Below, piece by piece: positions 49,862 through 59,549 of a stretch of DNA of 64,000 nucleotides. The DNA is from Marinobacter gelidimuriae (GTDB taxonomy: Bacteria > Pseudomonadota > Gammaproteobacteria > Pseudomonadales > Oleiphilaceae): NCBI RefSeq assembly GCF_000372805.1, contig NZ_KB889827.1, positions 78,263-142,262 of the forward strand, given 5' to 3'. Positions within the stretch are counted from its first letter, which is position 1. Each line of letters opens with the position of its first letter. The notes under the pieces are model-generated. The model was given only the letters and a program-made list of their open reading frames with translations, did no database searches and was not told the DNA's origin. Made by a program: the position numbers and the translations under genes.

Positions 49862-51946
49862 ATGCAGAAGAAAGCCTCCACCGTTCATATGCTTATTCTG
49901 GATCCGTCACTGAATGACGCGGAAAACCTGATCAGCCTGTTACGCAACTCCGGTCGCGCTACCCGGGCCCATCGCATTACCTCCGAGGAAGACCTCGAAA
50001 AGGCCCTCAAAAATGGCAACTGGGACATAGTGCTGGCCCGGGACACTGAACAGGAATGCCCGGTAGACGCCGCGTTAGCCATGTTGCGGAGGCTTGGCAA
50101 AGACATTCCTTTCATATTGCTGACCGATGACTACGACGCGGCCCGCGCCACGGCCGTTCTTAAAGCCGGCGGACAGGATACGGTACCCTACACCGAACAG
50201 GCGCTGCTGGTGCTGGTCGTGAATCGCGAACTGACGGACCTTGACGAGCGCCGCCGCCGCCGGCTTTTGGAATCTCACCTGCGCGAGGCCGAACAACGCT
50301 GCCAACGCCTGCTGGAAAGCTCAAAAGACGCCATTGCCTATGTCATTGAAGGCATGCACGTTTACGCTAACGAATCCTATCTGGAGTTTCTGGGTTACGA
50401 CGACATCGACGAGCTGATGTGTATCCCGGTTCTGGACACCCTCGGCAGCCAGAGCCAAGACGACTACCGCCAACTGATTAAGGGCTTTGCCGACCAAAGT
50501 AGCGAACGGGTGAGCCAAAAAGTAACTGCGCGGCGCAGTGACGGCCGCGAGCTGACCGCCAATATGCAGGCCTCGGCCGCCACCTTTGACGGCGAACGCT
50601 GCACCCAGATTGTGCTGCGGCCGGAACACAACGGCGAAGAACTGGAAGAAAAGCTGAGGCAAATCAGTAATCAGGACCTGCTTACCGGCCTGTATAACCG
50701 CCCATTCTTCATGGCCTCGCTAGCGGAAGCTATTACCCAAGCCGGCGCCAGCAGCGAATCTGGCGCGCTGGCTTATATTTCATTGGATAACTTTGCGCCG
50801 CTGAAGCGAGACGTTGGCATTGCCGGCGTCGATTTTCTGCTGCACGATCTGGCCACTCTGCTGCGCGAGCAGGTAGGTGCAGACATGACCTTGGCGCGCC
50901 TGGGCGACGACTCGTTCGCACTGCTGTACCTGCCCTACAGCGAAAATGACATGGTCAGCCTGGCACAGAAAATCTGTACAGCCATTGTGGGTTCGCTGTT
51001 CGATGTCGACGGCCACTCGGTGCAGCTCACGGTGAGTATCGGCGTTGCTGCCGTCACCGAAAAGGCGCCCAAAGCCGAAGAGTTGATGGCCCGCGCGCAC
51101 CGCGCTTCAGCCGAACTGAAAAAACAGAACGAGCAGACCCACGGCAACGGCGTGCGGGTACACAATGCCGCCGAACACCGAATACTCAACGATAACACCG
51201 CCATAGACTGCATACACCGTGCGCTGGACAACGATCAGTTTCGCCTGCTATTCCAGCCCGTTATCAATCTGCGCGGGGAAAACGAAGAACACTACGAAGT
51301 TTACGTGCGCATGCTGGACGACAAAGGCGAAGAGGTTTCGCCCTACGACTTCTTGCCACCCCTGGGGCCCACAGACACGGCTATAAAGGTCGACCGCTGG
51401 GTCTTCTTGCAAGCCATAAAAAAACTGGCTGCGCACCGCGTGAAGGGCCAGAACACCCGGCTATTTCTGAACGTGACCGCCGAAACCCTGCGCGACAAAA
51501 CCTTCACACCCTGGCTCAGTGTGGCTCTGAAAGCTGCACGCCTGCCAGGTGACACGCTGATATTCCAGCTCCGCGAATGCGACGCCAATAATTTCACAAA
51601 ACAGGCAAAGGACTTCGCAAAAGCCCTGCACCAGCTGCATTGCAAGGTGTCCATCACCCAGTTTGGCTGCGCCTTGAACCCGTTTCATGCGCTCAACCAT
51701 ATCGACACCGACTACGTAAAAATAGACGGCTCGTTTACCGAGGAGCTGCAGAATGATCACGACGCCCGCGAACATCTCAAGGAAATGGTGCAGTCACTGC
51801 ACAGCGCCGGCAAGCTGTCGATTGTGCCGTTGGTAGAAAGCGCCGGCATACTGGCAACCCTGTGGCAGGCCGGGGTAAATTACATTCAGGGCTACTATTT
51901 ACAACCGCCCACGCCCGAAATGACCTACGATTTCAGCGACAACTGA
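49862..51946 (+). CDS. fimX: FimX-like REC-PAS-GGDEF-EAL protein with degenerate catalytic sites
   Basis: 694 residues, close to P. aeruginosa FimX (691). Domains: receiver-like (1-125), PAS (about 145-260), GGDEF (about 270-430), EAL (about 440-690). The GGDEF site reads R-L-G-D-D-S-F and the EAL site reads E-V-Y, so neither cyclase nor phosphodiesterase activity is expected; the EAL domain likely binds c-di-GMP (Q-P-V-I-N-L-R-G). In the family FimX controls type IV pilus assembly. The receiver lacks an obvious Asp-phosphorylation set. The open frame starts 70 codons earlier; ATG 49862 (M-Q-K-K-A-S-T-V-H) matches family length. 178 bases follow the decayed PilZ-type gene. Confidence 0.92.
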   Translation: MQKKASTVHMLILDPSLNDAENLISLLRNSGRATRAHRITSEEDLEKALKNGNWDIVLARDTEQECPVDAALAMLRRLGKDIPFILLTDDYDAARATAVLKAGGQDTVPYTEQALLVLVVNRELTDLDERRRRRLLESHLREAEQRCQRLLESSKDAIAYVIEGMHVYANESYLEFLGYDDIDELMCIPVLDTLGSQSQDDYRQLIKGFADQSSERVSQKVTARRSDGRELTANMQASAATFDGERCTQIVLRPEHNGEELEEKLRQISNQDLLTGLYNRPFFMASLAEAITQAGASSESGALAYISLDNFAPLKRDVGIAGVDFLLHDLATLLREQVGADMTLARLGDDSFALLYLPYSENDMVSLAQKICTAIVGSLFDVDGHSVQLTVSIGVAAVTEKAPKAEELMARAHRASAELKKQNEQTHGNGVRVHNAAEHRILNDNTAIDCIHRALDNDQFRLLFQPVINLRGENEEHYEVYVRMLDDKGEEVSPYDFLPPLGPTDTAIKVDRWVFLQAIKKLAAHRVKGQNTRLFLNVTAETLRDKTFTPWLSVALKAARLPGDTLIFQLRECDANNFTKQAKDFAKALHQLHCKVSITQFGCALNPFHALNHIDTDYVKIDGSFTEELQNDHDAREHLKEMVQSLHSAGKLSIVPLVESAGILATLWQAGVNYIQGYYLQPPTPEMTYDFSDN

Positions 51947-51985
51947 TCCCCAGGCACTCTTTACAGACACTATTTCAGGCACTAT

Positions 51986-53233
51986 TTATAGCCCTGTGTC
52001 ATGGTCCCGTGGCGGTTGCACCTGTTGATTGGTTTCGCTTTCACGAAAGCCAATCAGGTACAGAATGGCGTCTAATCCGAGCGTTGAAATGGCGTGGCGG
52101 GCAGATTCCTTCACCACGGGTTTGGCACGAAACGCCACGCCCAAGCCAGCTTCGCTGAGCATGGGCAAATCATTAGCGCCGTCACCCACTGCGATCACTT
52201 GTTCGTGGGAAATGCGTTCTTTTTTCGCAATCTCCAGCAGTAGTTCGGCCTTGCGCGCACCGTCTACAATGGTGCCAGACACCCGGCCGGTTACCTTACC
52301 GTCCACAATCTCCAATTCGTTGGCGTAAACATAATCAATGCCCAGTTGGCGCTGAAGGTTGCGGGCGAAGTAGGTAAAGCCTCCCGACAGAATCGCAGTC
52401 CGGTAACCCAACGCCTTCAAGCTTCGAATCAGGTGCTCGGCGCCTTCTGTCATCTTCAAGCGCGCGGCAACCCGCTCCAGAACCGACTCATCCAGCCCCT
52501 TCAACAGTGCAAGACGCTCGGCAAAGCTCTGGCTGAAATCCAGCTTACCCTGCATGGCGCGCTCGGTGATGGCCGCCACCTGAGGCCCTACACCAGCCTC
52601 CAGCGCCAGCTCGTCAATCACCTCGGCTTCAATCAGGGTGGAATCCATATCGAATACCACAAGGCGGCGGTTGCGGCGAAAAATAGAATCTTCCTGGAAC
52701 GCAATATCCACGTTCATCTCGCTGGCCAGATGCAGAAAGTCGGCTCTCAACTGTGCCAGATTGTCTGGCGTCCCACGCACGGAAAATTCCACACAGGCAG
52801 TGCGGTTTTCATCCACGTTCAGTGACGGCCGCGCCGACAGGCGCGTGATGTTGTCGATATTGAGCTGGTGGCGCGCGGTAATCGCCGACACCCGCGCAAT
52901 CTGCTCGGCGGTTATGTCCCGCGCCAGCAGCGTTACAATGTAGCAGGCGCGGTTGCGGCTCTGAGCCCACTGTTGGTATTCCTCGGGTGTAATCGGCGCA
53001 AACCGCACCTGCAAATCCAGGGCGTGCAAGCGAAATAACAGATCGCGGATCACCGGTGACGAGTGCGACGCGTCAGGAATCTGGATCAGAATCCCCCACG
53101 TCAGGTAATCGTGAATCACCGCCTGGCCGATATCCAGAATGCGCACCTCGTACTGGCCCATAATACCGGTAATCTCCGAGGTCAGGCCGGGCTTGTCGCG
53201 CCCGGAAACGTTGATCAGAACCAGTTCACTCAC
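51986..53233 (-). CDS. serB: Phosphoserine phosphatase
   Basis: Last step of serine synthesis. 415 residues: two N-terminal ACT-like domains (about 1-180; [10 protein letters not shown]) and a HAD domain with [10 protein letters not shown] near residue 200 and [10 protein letters not shown] near residue 350. The start is GTG at 53233, 8 bases inside the end of parC, with AGGAG about 9 bases upstream. The longer frame into parC is not used. Confidence 0.94.
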   Translation of the reverse strand: MSELVLINVSGRDKPGLTSEITGIMGQYEVRILDIGQAVIHDYLTWGILIQIPDASHSSPVIRDLLFRLHALDLQVRFAPITPEEYQQWAQSRNRACYIVTLLARDITAEQIARVSAITARHQLNIDNITRLSARPSLNVDENRTACVEFSVRGTPDNLAQLRADFLHLASEMNVDIAFQEDSIFRRNRRLVVFDMDSTLIEAEVIDELALEAGVGPQVAAITERAMQGKLDFSQSFAERLALLKGLDESVLERVAARLKMTEGAEHLIRSLKALGYRTAILSGGFTYFARNLQRQLGIDYVYANELEIVDGKVTGRVSGTIVDGARKAELLLEIAKKERISHEQVIAVGDGANDLPMLSEAGLGVAFRAKPVVKESARHAISTLGLDAILYLIGFRESETNQQVQPPRDHDTGL

Positions 53234-55544
53234 TGTCTGCTTGCTCCTGTTGATGGGCCGCACCGGTTGCCGCCACCACCACAGCCGCAACCCCGATACG
53301 GTCAACCCGTTGCAGGCCCCGTGGTAACTTGTGGCCTCGACGGCCACGCTCGCCCAGATAATGCTCAAGATCGCTGAACTGAAGGCTCATTTTGCGTTTG
53401 CCGGCGTGGATTTCGAGCTGGTCGCTGTGGGCGAATACTGCCACCGCTACCACAAACTCTTCACGGGACTGCACCCGCGCCGAAGGAATACTGATCAACT
53501 TGTTGCCTTTGCCTTTGATCAGTTCCGGCAGTTCTGTGAGTGGGAACACCAACATCCGGCCTTCGTTAGACACTGCGGCCAAGTAAAGAGTTTCGCGGCT
53601 TTCAGGCGCCATCAACGGCACCACCACCGGCGCCATAATGCGGGCACCCTTAGGCACACTGACCAGAGTCTTACCGTTGCGATTCTTGCTCAGCATGTCA
53701 CCCAGCGAGGTTGCAAAGCCATAACCGCCATCGGTCACCAGCACCACCTTGCGTTGGCTGTCGCCCATCAGCAAGCCGCAGAATTGAGCGCCCGGCGGGG
53801 GGTTGATGTGCCCGCTCAACGGCTCACCCTGGCCTCTGGCCGACGGCAGGCTGTGGGCCATCAGGGCGTAGGCGCGCCCGGTCGAGTCAAGAAAAATAAC
53901 CTGCTGGTTATTGCGCCCGTGTGCCTGCAAAGCAAACTTGTCGCCGGCCTTGTAACTCAGACCCAGCGGATCGATATCGTGGCCTTTGGCCGCTCGCACC
54001 CAGCCTTTTTCAGACAGCACAACCGTGACTGGATCGTTGGACGCCAGGTCAACATTACTAAACGCCCGGGATTCGCCACGTTCTACGATGGGTGAACGGC
54101 GGTCATCGCCGTAAGTTTCGGCATCTTGCTGTAATTCAGTTTTAATCAACTGGCGCAGCTTTTTCTCGGAGCCCAGAATGGATTGCAAGTGATCGCGTTC
54201 GGTGGCCAGTTCATCCTGTTCACCGCGGATTTTCATTTCTTCCAGCTTCGCCAGGTGGCGCAATTTCAGTTCTAAAATTGCCTCAGCTTGCTCCGACGAC
54301 AGTGAAAATCGCGCTATCAACTCGGCTTTGGGTTTATCCTCATAGCGGATAATTTCGATCACTTCGTCCAGATTCAGATAAGCAATCAGCAGCCCTTCCA
54401 GCAGGTGAAGTCGGGCCAGCACTTTATCCAGCCGGTATTGCAGACGCCTTATCACCGTGGCGCGGCGGAACGTAAGCCACTCGGTCAGCAGCTGCACCAG
54501 GCCTTTCACACCAGGACGGCCATCGTTACCAATCACGTTGATATTCACCCGATAAGGCTTTTCCAGGTCGGTACTGGCAAACAGATGTGCCATCAGGCCT
54601 TCGGCGTCTACCCGGCCTGAACGCGGTACAATTACCAGCCGGGTTGGGTTTTCGTGGTCTGACTCATCGCGTAAATCCGCCACCATGGGCAGTTTTTTAG
54701 CCTGCATCTGCTGGGCAATCTGCTCTAGCACACGGTTACCGGATACCTGATGGGGCAAATCAGTGATCACCAAGTCGCCGCCTTCATTCACCCAGCGCGC
54801 ACGCATGCGCAGCGAACCGCGACCGGTTTCGTACATTTGCAGCAGGTCTTTACGCGGGGTAATAATTTCCGCTCGAGTGGGGTAATCCGGCCCTTGAATG
54901 TATTCGCACAGCTGTTCTACCGTGGCATCGGGCGCGTCCAGCAGGTGAACACAGGCCGCCGTCACTTCGCGCACGTTGTGGGGCGGTATGTCGGTCGCCA
55001 TGCCCACCGCAATGCCCGTGGTGCCGTTGAGCAACACATGGGGCAAGCGCGCCGGCAGTATGGAAGGCTCGTCCATGGTGCCGTCAAAGTTGGGCACCCA
55101 ATCGGCCGTACCCTGGCCCAGCTCGCTAAGCAGCACATCGGCAAATCGCGCCAGGCGGGATTCGGTGTAGCGCATGGCAGCGAACGACTTTGGATCATCT
55201 GGCGAGCCCCAGTTGCCCTGGCCATCCACCAGCGGGTAGCGGTATGAAAATGGCTGTGCCATCAACACCATGGCTTCGTAACAGGCGCTGTCGCCGTGGG
55301 GGTGGAATTTACCCAGCACGTCGCCCACGGTGCGGGCGGACTTTTTGTATTTGGACGTCGATTTCAGGCCCAGTTCCGACATGGCGTAAATAATGCGCCG
55401 CTGAACCGGCTTCAGCCCGTCCCCGACATTGGGAAGAGCGCGATCAAGAATGACGTACATGGAGTAGTCAAGATAGGCTTTTTCCGTATAGTCCCTGAGC
55501 GCAACCCGCTCAAAGCCCTCATCCGTTGTCTGAAACTCTGGCAT
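53226..55544 (-). CDS. parC: DNA topoisomerase IV subunit A
   Basis: Decatenates daughter chromosomes with ParE. 772 residues. Start [22 protein letters not shown], quinolone-determining region [12 protein letters not shown] (serine as in sensitive enzymes), active tyrosine in R-Y-T-E-S-R-L. The C-terminal part has the degenerate beta-propeller. ATG 55544 by homology. The tail is Ala/Val-rich and ends Q-Q-E-Q-A-D-S-E. It overlaps serB downstream, an unusual coupling. Confidence 0.95.
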   Translation of the reverse strand: MPEFQTTDEGFERVALRDYTEKAYLDYSMYVILDRALPNVGDGLKPVQRRIIYAMSELGLKSTSKYKKSARTVGDVLGKFHPHGDSACYEAMVLMAQPFSYRYPLVDGQGNWGSPDDPKSFAAMRYTESRLARFADVLLSELGQGTADWVPNFDGTMDEPSILPARLPHVLLNGTTGIAVGMATDIPPHNVREVTAACVHLLDAPDATVEQLCEYIQGPDYPTRAEIITPRKDLLQMYETGRGSLRMRARWVNEGGDLVITDLPHQVSGNRVLEQIAQQMQAKKLPMVADLRDESDHENPTRLVIVPRSGRVDAEGLMAHLFASTDLEKPYRVNINVIGNDGRPGVKGLVQLLTEWLTFRRATVIRRLQYRLDKVLARLHLLEGLLIAYLNLDEVIEIIRYEDKPKAELIARFSLSSEQAEAILELKLRHLAKLEEMKIRGEQDELATERDHLQSILGSEKKLRQLIKTELQQDAETYGDDRRSPIVERGESRAFSNVDLASNDPVTVVLSEKGWVRAAKGHDIDPLGLSYKAGDKFALQAHGRNNQQVIFLDSTGRAYALMAHSLPSARGQGEPLSGHINPPPGAQFCGLLMGDSQRKVVLVTDGGYGFATSLGDMLSKNRNGKTLVSVPKGARIMAPVVVPLMAPESRETLYLAAVSNEGRMLVFPLTELPELIKGKGNKLISIPSARVQSREEFVVAVAVFAHSDQLEIHAGKRKMSLQFSDLEHYLGERGRRGHKLPRGLQRVDRIGVAAVVVAATGAAHQQEQADSE

Positions 55545-55752
55545 GGATGCCTCTTTTGCCTGAATTATCTGAAGGAAACACAAAGCTGCCGGCGCCTTGC
55601 GCGGTCAGTCTGGGACCGCACATTATATGGAGCCGGCGGCGGATACACCAATTCCAAATAGCGGAATTCCCGAATGGAGCGGTTTCCGTAATCATCGTAT
55701 GCTCCGCGGCAGTAATAGAAGACCGTTTTTTCTTTCACCTAAGCGGACCACT

Positions 55753-55983
55753 ATGAAGCCAAACCTGAAAGCCTGCGGGCAAGCCATGATGACTGCGTTG
55801 GTTAATGCAGTGCTAGCGTTAGTGCTGATGTTGTTGGTGGAGTTTGCTATTAGCGGCAGCTTCCGCGTTCCGGCGGCGTATCTGTGGGCCGGCCTGGTGA
55901 TTTGGCTGGTTATTTTTGTCGGTCAGTTCTGGCGTATGCGCTACCTGTGCCAATGCAGTGAGCCGCGCCACAAAGAAGCCTGA
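55753..55983 (+). CDS. Small two-helix membrane protein, unknown function
   Basis: 76 residues. Two hydrophobic segments: V-N-A-V-L-A-L-V-L-M-L-L-V-E-F (residues 17-31) and L-W-A-G-L-V-I-W-L-V-I-F-V (44-56), separated by a short basic loop; C-terminal tail R-M-R-Y-L-C-Q-C is cytoplasmic by the positive-inside rule. I recognise no family. It stands alone between parC and yceI and is followed by a strong terminator. ATG 55753 lacks a clear AGGAG. Confidence 0.7.
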   Translation: MKPNLKACGQAMMTALVNAVLALVLMLLVEFAISGSFRVPAAYLWAGLVIWLVIFVGQFWRMRYLCQCSEPRHKEA

Positions 55984-56006
55984 GCCCGCTAACCAAAAGC
56001 CTAAAC

Positions 56007-56043
56007 AAAAATGGCGGAGCCACACAGCTCCGCCATTTTTTTG
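56007..56043. terminator. Bidirectional rho-independent terminator
   Basis: A 14-pair perfect stem (AAAAATGGCGGAGC with GCTCCGCCATTTTT) around a CACACA loop, then TT. Serves the small membrane gene (plus) and yceI (minus). Confidence 0.95.
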
Positions 56044-56073
56044 CGCCGATTTATTGCACTCGCCATTTGGAGA

Positions 56074-56655
56074 TTACTGGCGGATACCTTCCACCGAGAT
56101 CTCCAGAGTAACAACCTCTGACGCCGGGCCCAAATTGGTGGGAATACCAAAGTCAGCAAGCCGAAACTCGGTTTCTGCCTCAAAACCCATGCGATAACCA
56201 CCCCAGGGATCGGCGCCGTGGCCAATCATTTCCGCATCCAGGACGACTTCACGGGTAACACCGCGCAACGTCAGGTCGCCCACAATATCAGCTTCTCCTT
56301 CTTCGTCCAGACGAATGCCGGTACTTTTGAACGTCGCTTGCGGGTATTCACCGGTGTAGAGAAAATCTTCGTCGCGGAGGTGTTTGTCGCGCTCGGCGTG
56401 ATTGCTGTCAACACTGGTGGTATCGATGGACACCGACACCGAGCTGTTCTGCGGATTTTCGGCGTCGTACACAAACTGACCGTCGAAATCGTTGAAGCGC
56501 CCATACAGCCAACTGTAACCCAAATGTGAAATACGGAAGTTGATAAACTGGTGAGCACCCTTTTTATCAAAAGCGTAGGTGCCGGAGTGGTCTGCGGCCT
56601 GAGCGCCACCGACCAGAGCCAGAGACACAGCCGATGCCAAAAACAATCGTTTCAT
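56074..56655 (-). CDS. yceI: YceI-family periplasmic isoprenoid-binding protein
   Basis: 193 residues with a signal peptide ([20 protein letters not shown], cleavage after residue 20). Mature part is a lipocalin-like barrel with A-F-D-K-K-G-A-H and F-N-D-F-D-G near the start and L-T-L-R-G-V-T near residue 130. E. coli YceI binds polyprenyl chains. Preceded by a cytochrome b561 gene, as in the E. coli yceJ-yceI pair, so the two may act together in membrane quinone chemistry; that part is inference. Confidence 0.93.
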   Translation of the reverse strand: MKRLFLASAVSLALVGGAQAADHSGTYAFDKKGAHQFINFRISHLGYSWLYGRFNDFDGQFVYDAENPQNSSVSVSIDTTSVDSNHAERDKHLRDEDFLYTGEYPQATFKSTGIRLDEEGEADIVGDLTLRGVTREVVLDAEMIGHGADPWGGYRMGFEAETEFRLADFGIPTNLGPASEVVTLEISVEGIRQ

Positions 56656-56695
56656 AAGAAATTCCTCATCCGGTAAATGTCAGTACCGGAAATCT

Positions 56696-57241
56696 TCAAC
56701 GCCCAAACATACGGCGCAACGTATTGTCCCGGTCAATAAAGTGGTGTTTAAGCGCGCCAAGCGCATGAATACCCGCTAATACGACGACACCCCAAGTTAC
56801 CCAATAATGCACCACACCGGCGGTGTCTTCCATGCCCTTGATGCGACCCGTGATGGAGGGCACATCAAACCAGCTAAACACGCTTACCGACGAGCCGTCG
56901 GCGGTAGAAATCAGGTAACCGCTGACCATGGCAACAAATAGCAGGACATACAGCAAACCATGGGACAGGTGCGCCGCGACAAGCTCCCAACGCCGATGAC
57001 CCGGCATCGGTTCCGGCCGCGGATTCATCAGGCGCCACACAACCCGCAGCAGCATGGCAATAAATAACAACACGCCTACACTGCGATGAATATCCGGCCC
57101 CTGTTTGTACCAGGCGTCGTAATAAGTAAGCCCTACCATCCAGTAACCCAAGCCAAACATGCCCGCCACGGTTAAGGCCACCAACCAGTGCAGAAAAACC
57201 GCCACCAGGCCATAAGTCGCCTGACTGTTACGCAGTTTCAT
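56696..57241 (-). CDS. Cytochrome b561 family membrane protein
   Basis: 181 residues, four hydrophobic segments. Histidines that may bind two hemes: A-V-F-L-H-W-L-V-A (first helix), G-P-D-I-H-R-S-V-G (second), H-L-S-H-G-L-L-Y (third) and A-G-I-H-A-L-G-A-L-K-H-H (fourth). The 3' neighbour on the strand is yceI (40-base gap); likely one transcript, probably for quinone-linked electron transfer. Confidence 0.9.
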   Translation of the reverse strand: MKLRNSQATYGLVAVFLHWLVALTVAGMFGLGYWMVGLTYYDAWYKQGPDIHRSVGVLLFIAMLLRVVWRLMNPRPEPMPGHRRWELVAAHLSHGLLYVLLFVAMVSGYLISTADGSSVSVFSWFDVPSITGRIKGMEDTAGVVHYWVTWGVVVLAGIHALGALKHHFIDRDNTLRRMFGR

Positions 57242-57457
57242 AGCGCTTCACGCTCCTTTTCCGACATAAGTCATTTGCCGTATAGGGCATTTACGGATTG
57301 TTCAAAAATAGCCCAGCGCTATGATGATCATACTGCATCCCAATAAACAGAAAAAGACGCTTTATTATGGAACTTGAATTCGACGAACACGTAGTTGTAC
57401 CGAGCAATAACTAAAGGCAACGCCAACACTGCAACGGCTCACGCCGGGTAAGTTGTT

Positions 57458-57522
57458 ACGACTTCGCTGATTTCCCTGAACCCTTCATAAAAGAAGCTGG
57501 CCCGGAAGATCAGCGAAGTCGT
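57458..57522. repeat. 14-bp perfect inverted repeat in the parE - cytochrome b561 gap
   Basis: ACGACTTCGCTGAT (57458-57471) and ATCAGCGAAGTCGT (57509-57522) are exact inverted copies 37 bases apart, with TTTTGCTTTT after the right arm. The 311-base gap (57242-57552) otherwise has no supportable gene; an ATG frame of 15 codons at 57367 has no ribosome site. It may be the parE terminator, a small element, or part of an untranslated RNA. Confidence 0.6.
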
Positions 57523-57552
57523 TTTGCTTTTGGTGGGCCTATTTTCCCGAGT

Positions 57553-59448
57553 TTATACCGGAACATCCGCCATATTACCGTAGGCTTCCAGCCAGGCACG
57601 CCGATCGGGCGCACGCTTTTTACCCAATAACATGTCCATACAGCTGTCGGTGTCGTCACCGTCTGCAATGGTCAGCATTACCAGCCTGCGGGTATCCGGC
57701 GCCATGGTGGTTTCGCGCAGCTGCAGCGGGTTCATTTCGCCCAGGCCCTTAAACCGCGTGACCGACACTTTTCCACGGCTGTTCTCTGCTGCCAGGCGGT
57801 CAATAATGCCCTGCTTTTCCGATTCATCCAGAGCGTAAAAGGTCTGCTTGCCAAGATCTACCCGGTACAGCGGCGGCATGGCCACAAACACGTGACCGCC
57901 GGCAACCACCGGCCGGAAGTGCTTCACAAACAGCGCGCACAGCAGCGTGGCGATGTGCAGCCCGTCGGAGTCGGCATCGGCCAGAATACAAACCTTGTTG
58001 TAGCGCAAACCGGCCAGCTCGTCCGAACCCGGGTCTACCCCGATGGCCACTGCAATGTCGTGAATTTCCTGCGACGCCAGCACTTCGCTGGAATCCACTT
58101 CCCAGGTATTCAGAATTTTGCCCTTCAAGGGCATAACGGCCTGAAATTCGCGGTCCCGGGCCTGCTTCGCCGAGCCACCGGCGGAGTCGCCCTCTACCAG
58201 AAACAGTTCCGAGCGCGCGGTGTCACTGCCCGAGCAATCCGCCAGCTTGCCCGGTAGCGCAGGGCCCGAGGTAATTCGTTTACGGGCTACTTTTTTACTG
58301 GCTTTCAGGCGGCGCTGGGCGTTGCTGATAAAAAGCTCGGCCAGTATTTCGGCGATGTCGGTGTGCTGATTCAGCCACAGGCTGAAGGCGTCTTTCACCA
58401 CACCGGAAATAAACGCGGCAGCCTGGCGCGATGACAGGCGCTCTTTCGTCTGGCCGGAAAACTGCGGCTCCTGCATCTTGAATGACAACACATAAACCAC
58501 CCGCTCCCAGATATCCTCCGGTGACAACTTGACACCACGGGGCAGCAGGCTGCGAAACTCACAAAAGTCACGCATGGCTTCTAACAGGCCCGTGCGCAGA
58601 CCGTTGACATGGGTGCCGCCCTGGGCGGTTGGAATAAGGTTAACGTAGCTTTCGGCAACGGCGTCACCGCCGTCAGGCAACCACTGGATGGCCCAGTCCA
58701 CGATTTCTGTGTTGCCAGAAAAACTGCCAGTAAACGGCTCAAGAGGCACCACTTCGCTGCCCGCCAGGGAAATACGCAAATAGTCCCGCAGGCCATCTTG
58801 ATAACACCATTCGTCTTTCTCGCCGGTTTTTTCCTGGCCAAAAGTCACCGTTAACCCAGGACACAAAACCGCCTTGGCGCGTAAATTGTGGCGCAGGCGG
58901 CTGACCGAGAAATTGGCCGAGTCGAAATATTTAGTGTCCGGTGTGAATTTGAGCCGGGTACCGGTATTGCGTTTGCCGCAACTGTCGACAACCTCCAGTT
59001 CAGTCACTTTATCGCCGTTGGCGAATGTCATCCGGTGCACCTGACCGTTGCGCCGAATAAGCACTTCCAAATGCGTCGACAGAGCGTTGACCACCGACAC
59101 GCCTACCCCGTGCAGCCCCCCGGAAAAACTGTAGCTGCCCTCGGAAAACTTACCGCCGGCGTGCAACCGCGATAGAATCAGTTCTACCCCCGGCACGCCT
59201 TCTTCCCGGTGCATGTCCACCGGCATGCCCCGGCCGTCGTCTTCCACGCTCAGCGAGCCGTCGCTGTAAAGCACGACATCAATGCGCTTTGCGTGGCCGG
59301 CCAGAGCCTCGTCCACGCTGTTATCGACCACTTCCTGGGCAAGATAATTGGGGCGACTGGTGTCGGTGTACATCCCCGGCCTTTTTCGCACCGGGTCCAA
59401 ACCGCTCAGAACTTCAATGGCATCGGCGTTGTAAGTTTGCTCGCTCAT
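57553..59448 (-). CDS. parE: DNA topoisomerase IV subunit B
   Basis: ATPase subunit partnering ParC. 631 residues. E-V-V-D-N-S-V-D-E-A near residue 40, G-G-L-H-G-V-G-V-S-V-V-N near residue 110, TOPRIM L-V-E-G-D-S-A-G-G-S-A near residue 415 and D-A-D-S-D-G-L-H-I near residue 495. In some genomes serB-parC and parE lie close together; here yceI and cytochrome b561 lie between. Confidence 0.96.
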   Translation of the reverse strand: MSEQTYNADAIEVLSGLDPVRKRPGMYTDTSRPNYLAQEVVDNSVDEALAGHAKRIDVVLYSDGSLSVEDDGRGMPVDMHREEGVPGVELILSRLHAGGKFSEGSYSFSGGLHGVGVSVVNALSTHLEVLIRRNGQVHRMTFANGDKVTELEVVDSCGKRNTGTRLKFTPDTKYFDSANFSVSRLRHNLRAKAVLCPGLTVTFGQEKTGEKDEWCYQDGLRDYLRISLAGSEVVPLEPFTGSFSGNTEIVDWAIQWLPDGGDAVAESYVNLIPTAQGGTHVNGLRTGLLEAMRDFCEFRSLLPRGVKLSPEDIWERVVYVLSFKMQEPQFSGQTKERLSSRQAAAFISGVVKDAFSLWLNQHTDIAEILAELFISNAQRRLKASKKVARKRITSGPALPGKLADCSGSDTARSELFLVEGDSAGGSAKQARDREFQAVMPLKGKILNTWEVDSSEVLASQEIHDIAVAIGVDPGSDELAGLRYNKVCILADADSDGLHIATLLCALFVKHFRPVVAGGHVFVAMPPLYRVDLGKQTFYALDESEKQGIIDRLAAENSRGKVSVTRFKGLGEMNPLQLRETTMAPDTRRLVMLTIADGDDTDSCMDMLLGKKRAPDRRAWLEAYGNMADVPV

Positions 59449-59549
59449 AGGCGGGGTAAAGCTCCGAATGGGAAAAGTGGACCGCGGCCTAGCTTAGAGA
59501 ATCAGCAGCAAAGTTCAACGGCTGTTTAACAACGCCAGGCTACAAGGAC

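Noticed and set aside
54750..55247. 165-codon open frame opposite parC, and similar long frames opposite other genes
   Set aside because: Shadow frame of a strongly conserved gene on the other strand; long antisense frames are common at this base composition.
57367..57414. 15-codon ATG frame in the parE gap
   Set aside because: No ribosome site, no similarity seen; cannot be supported.
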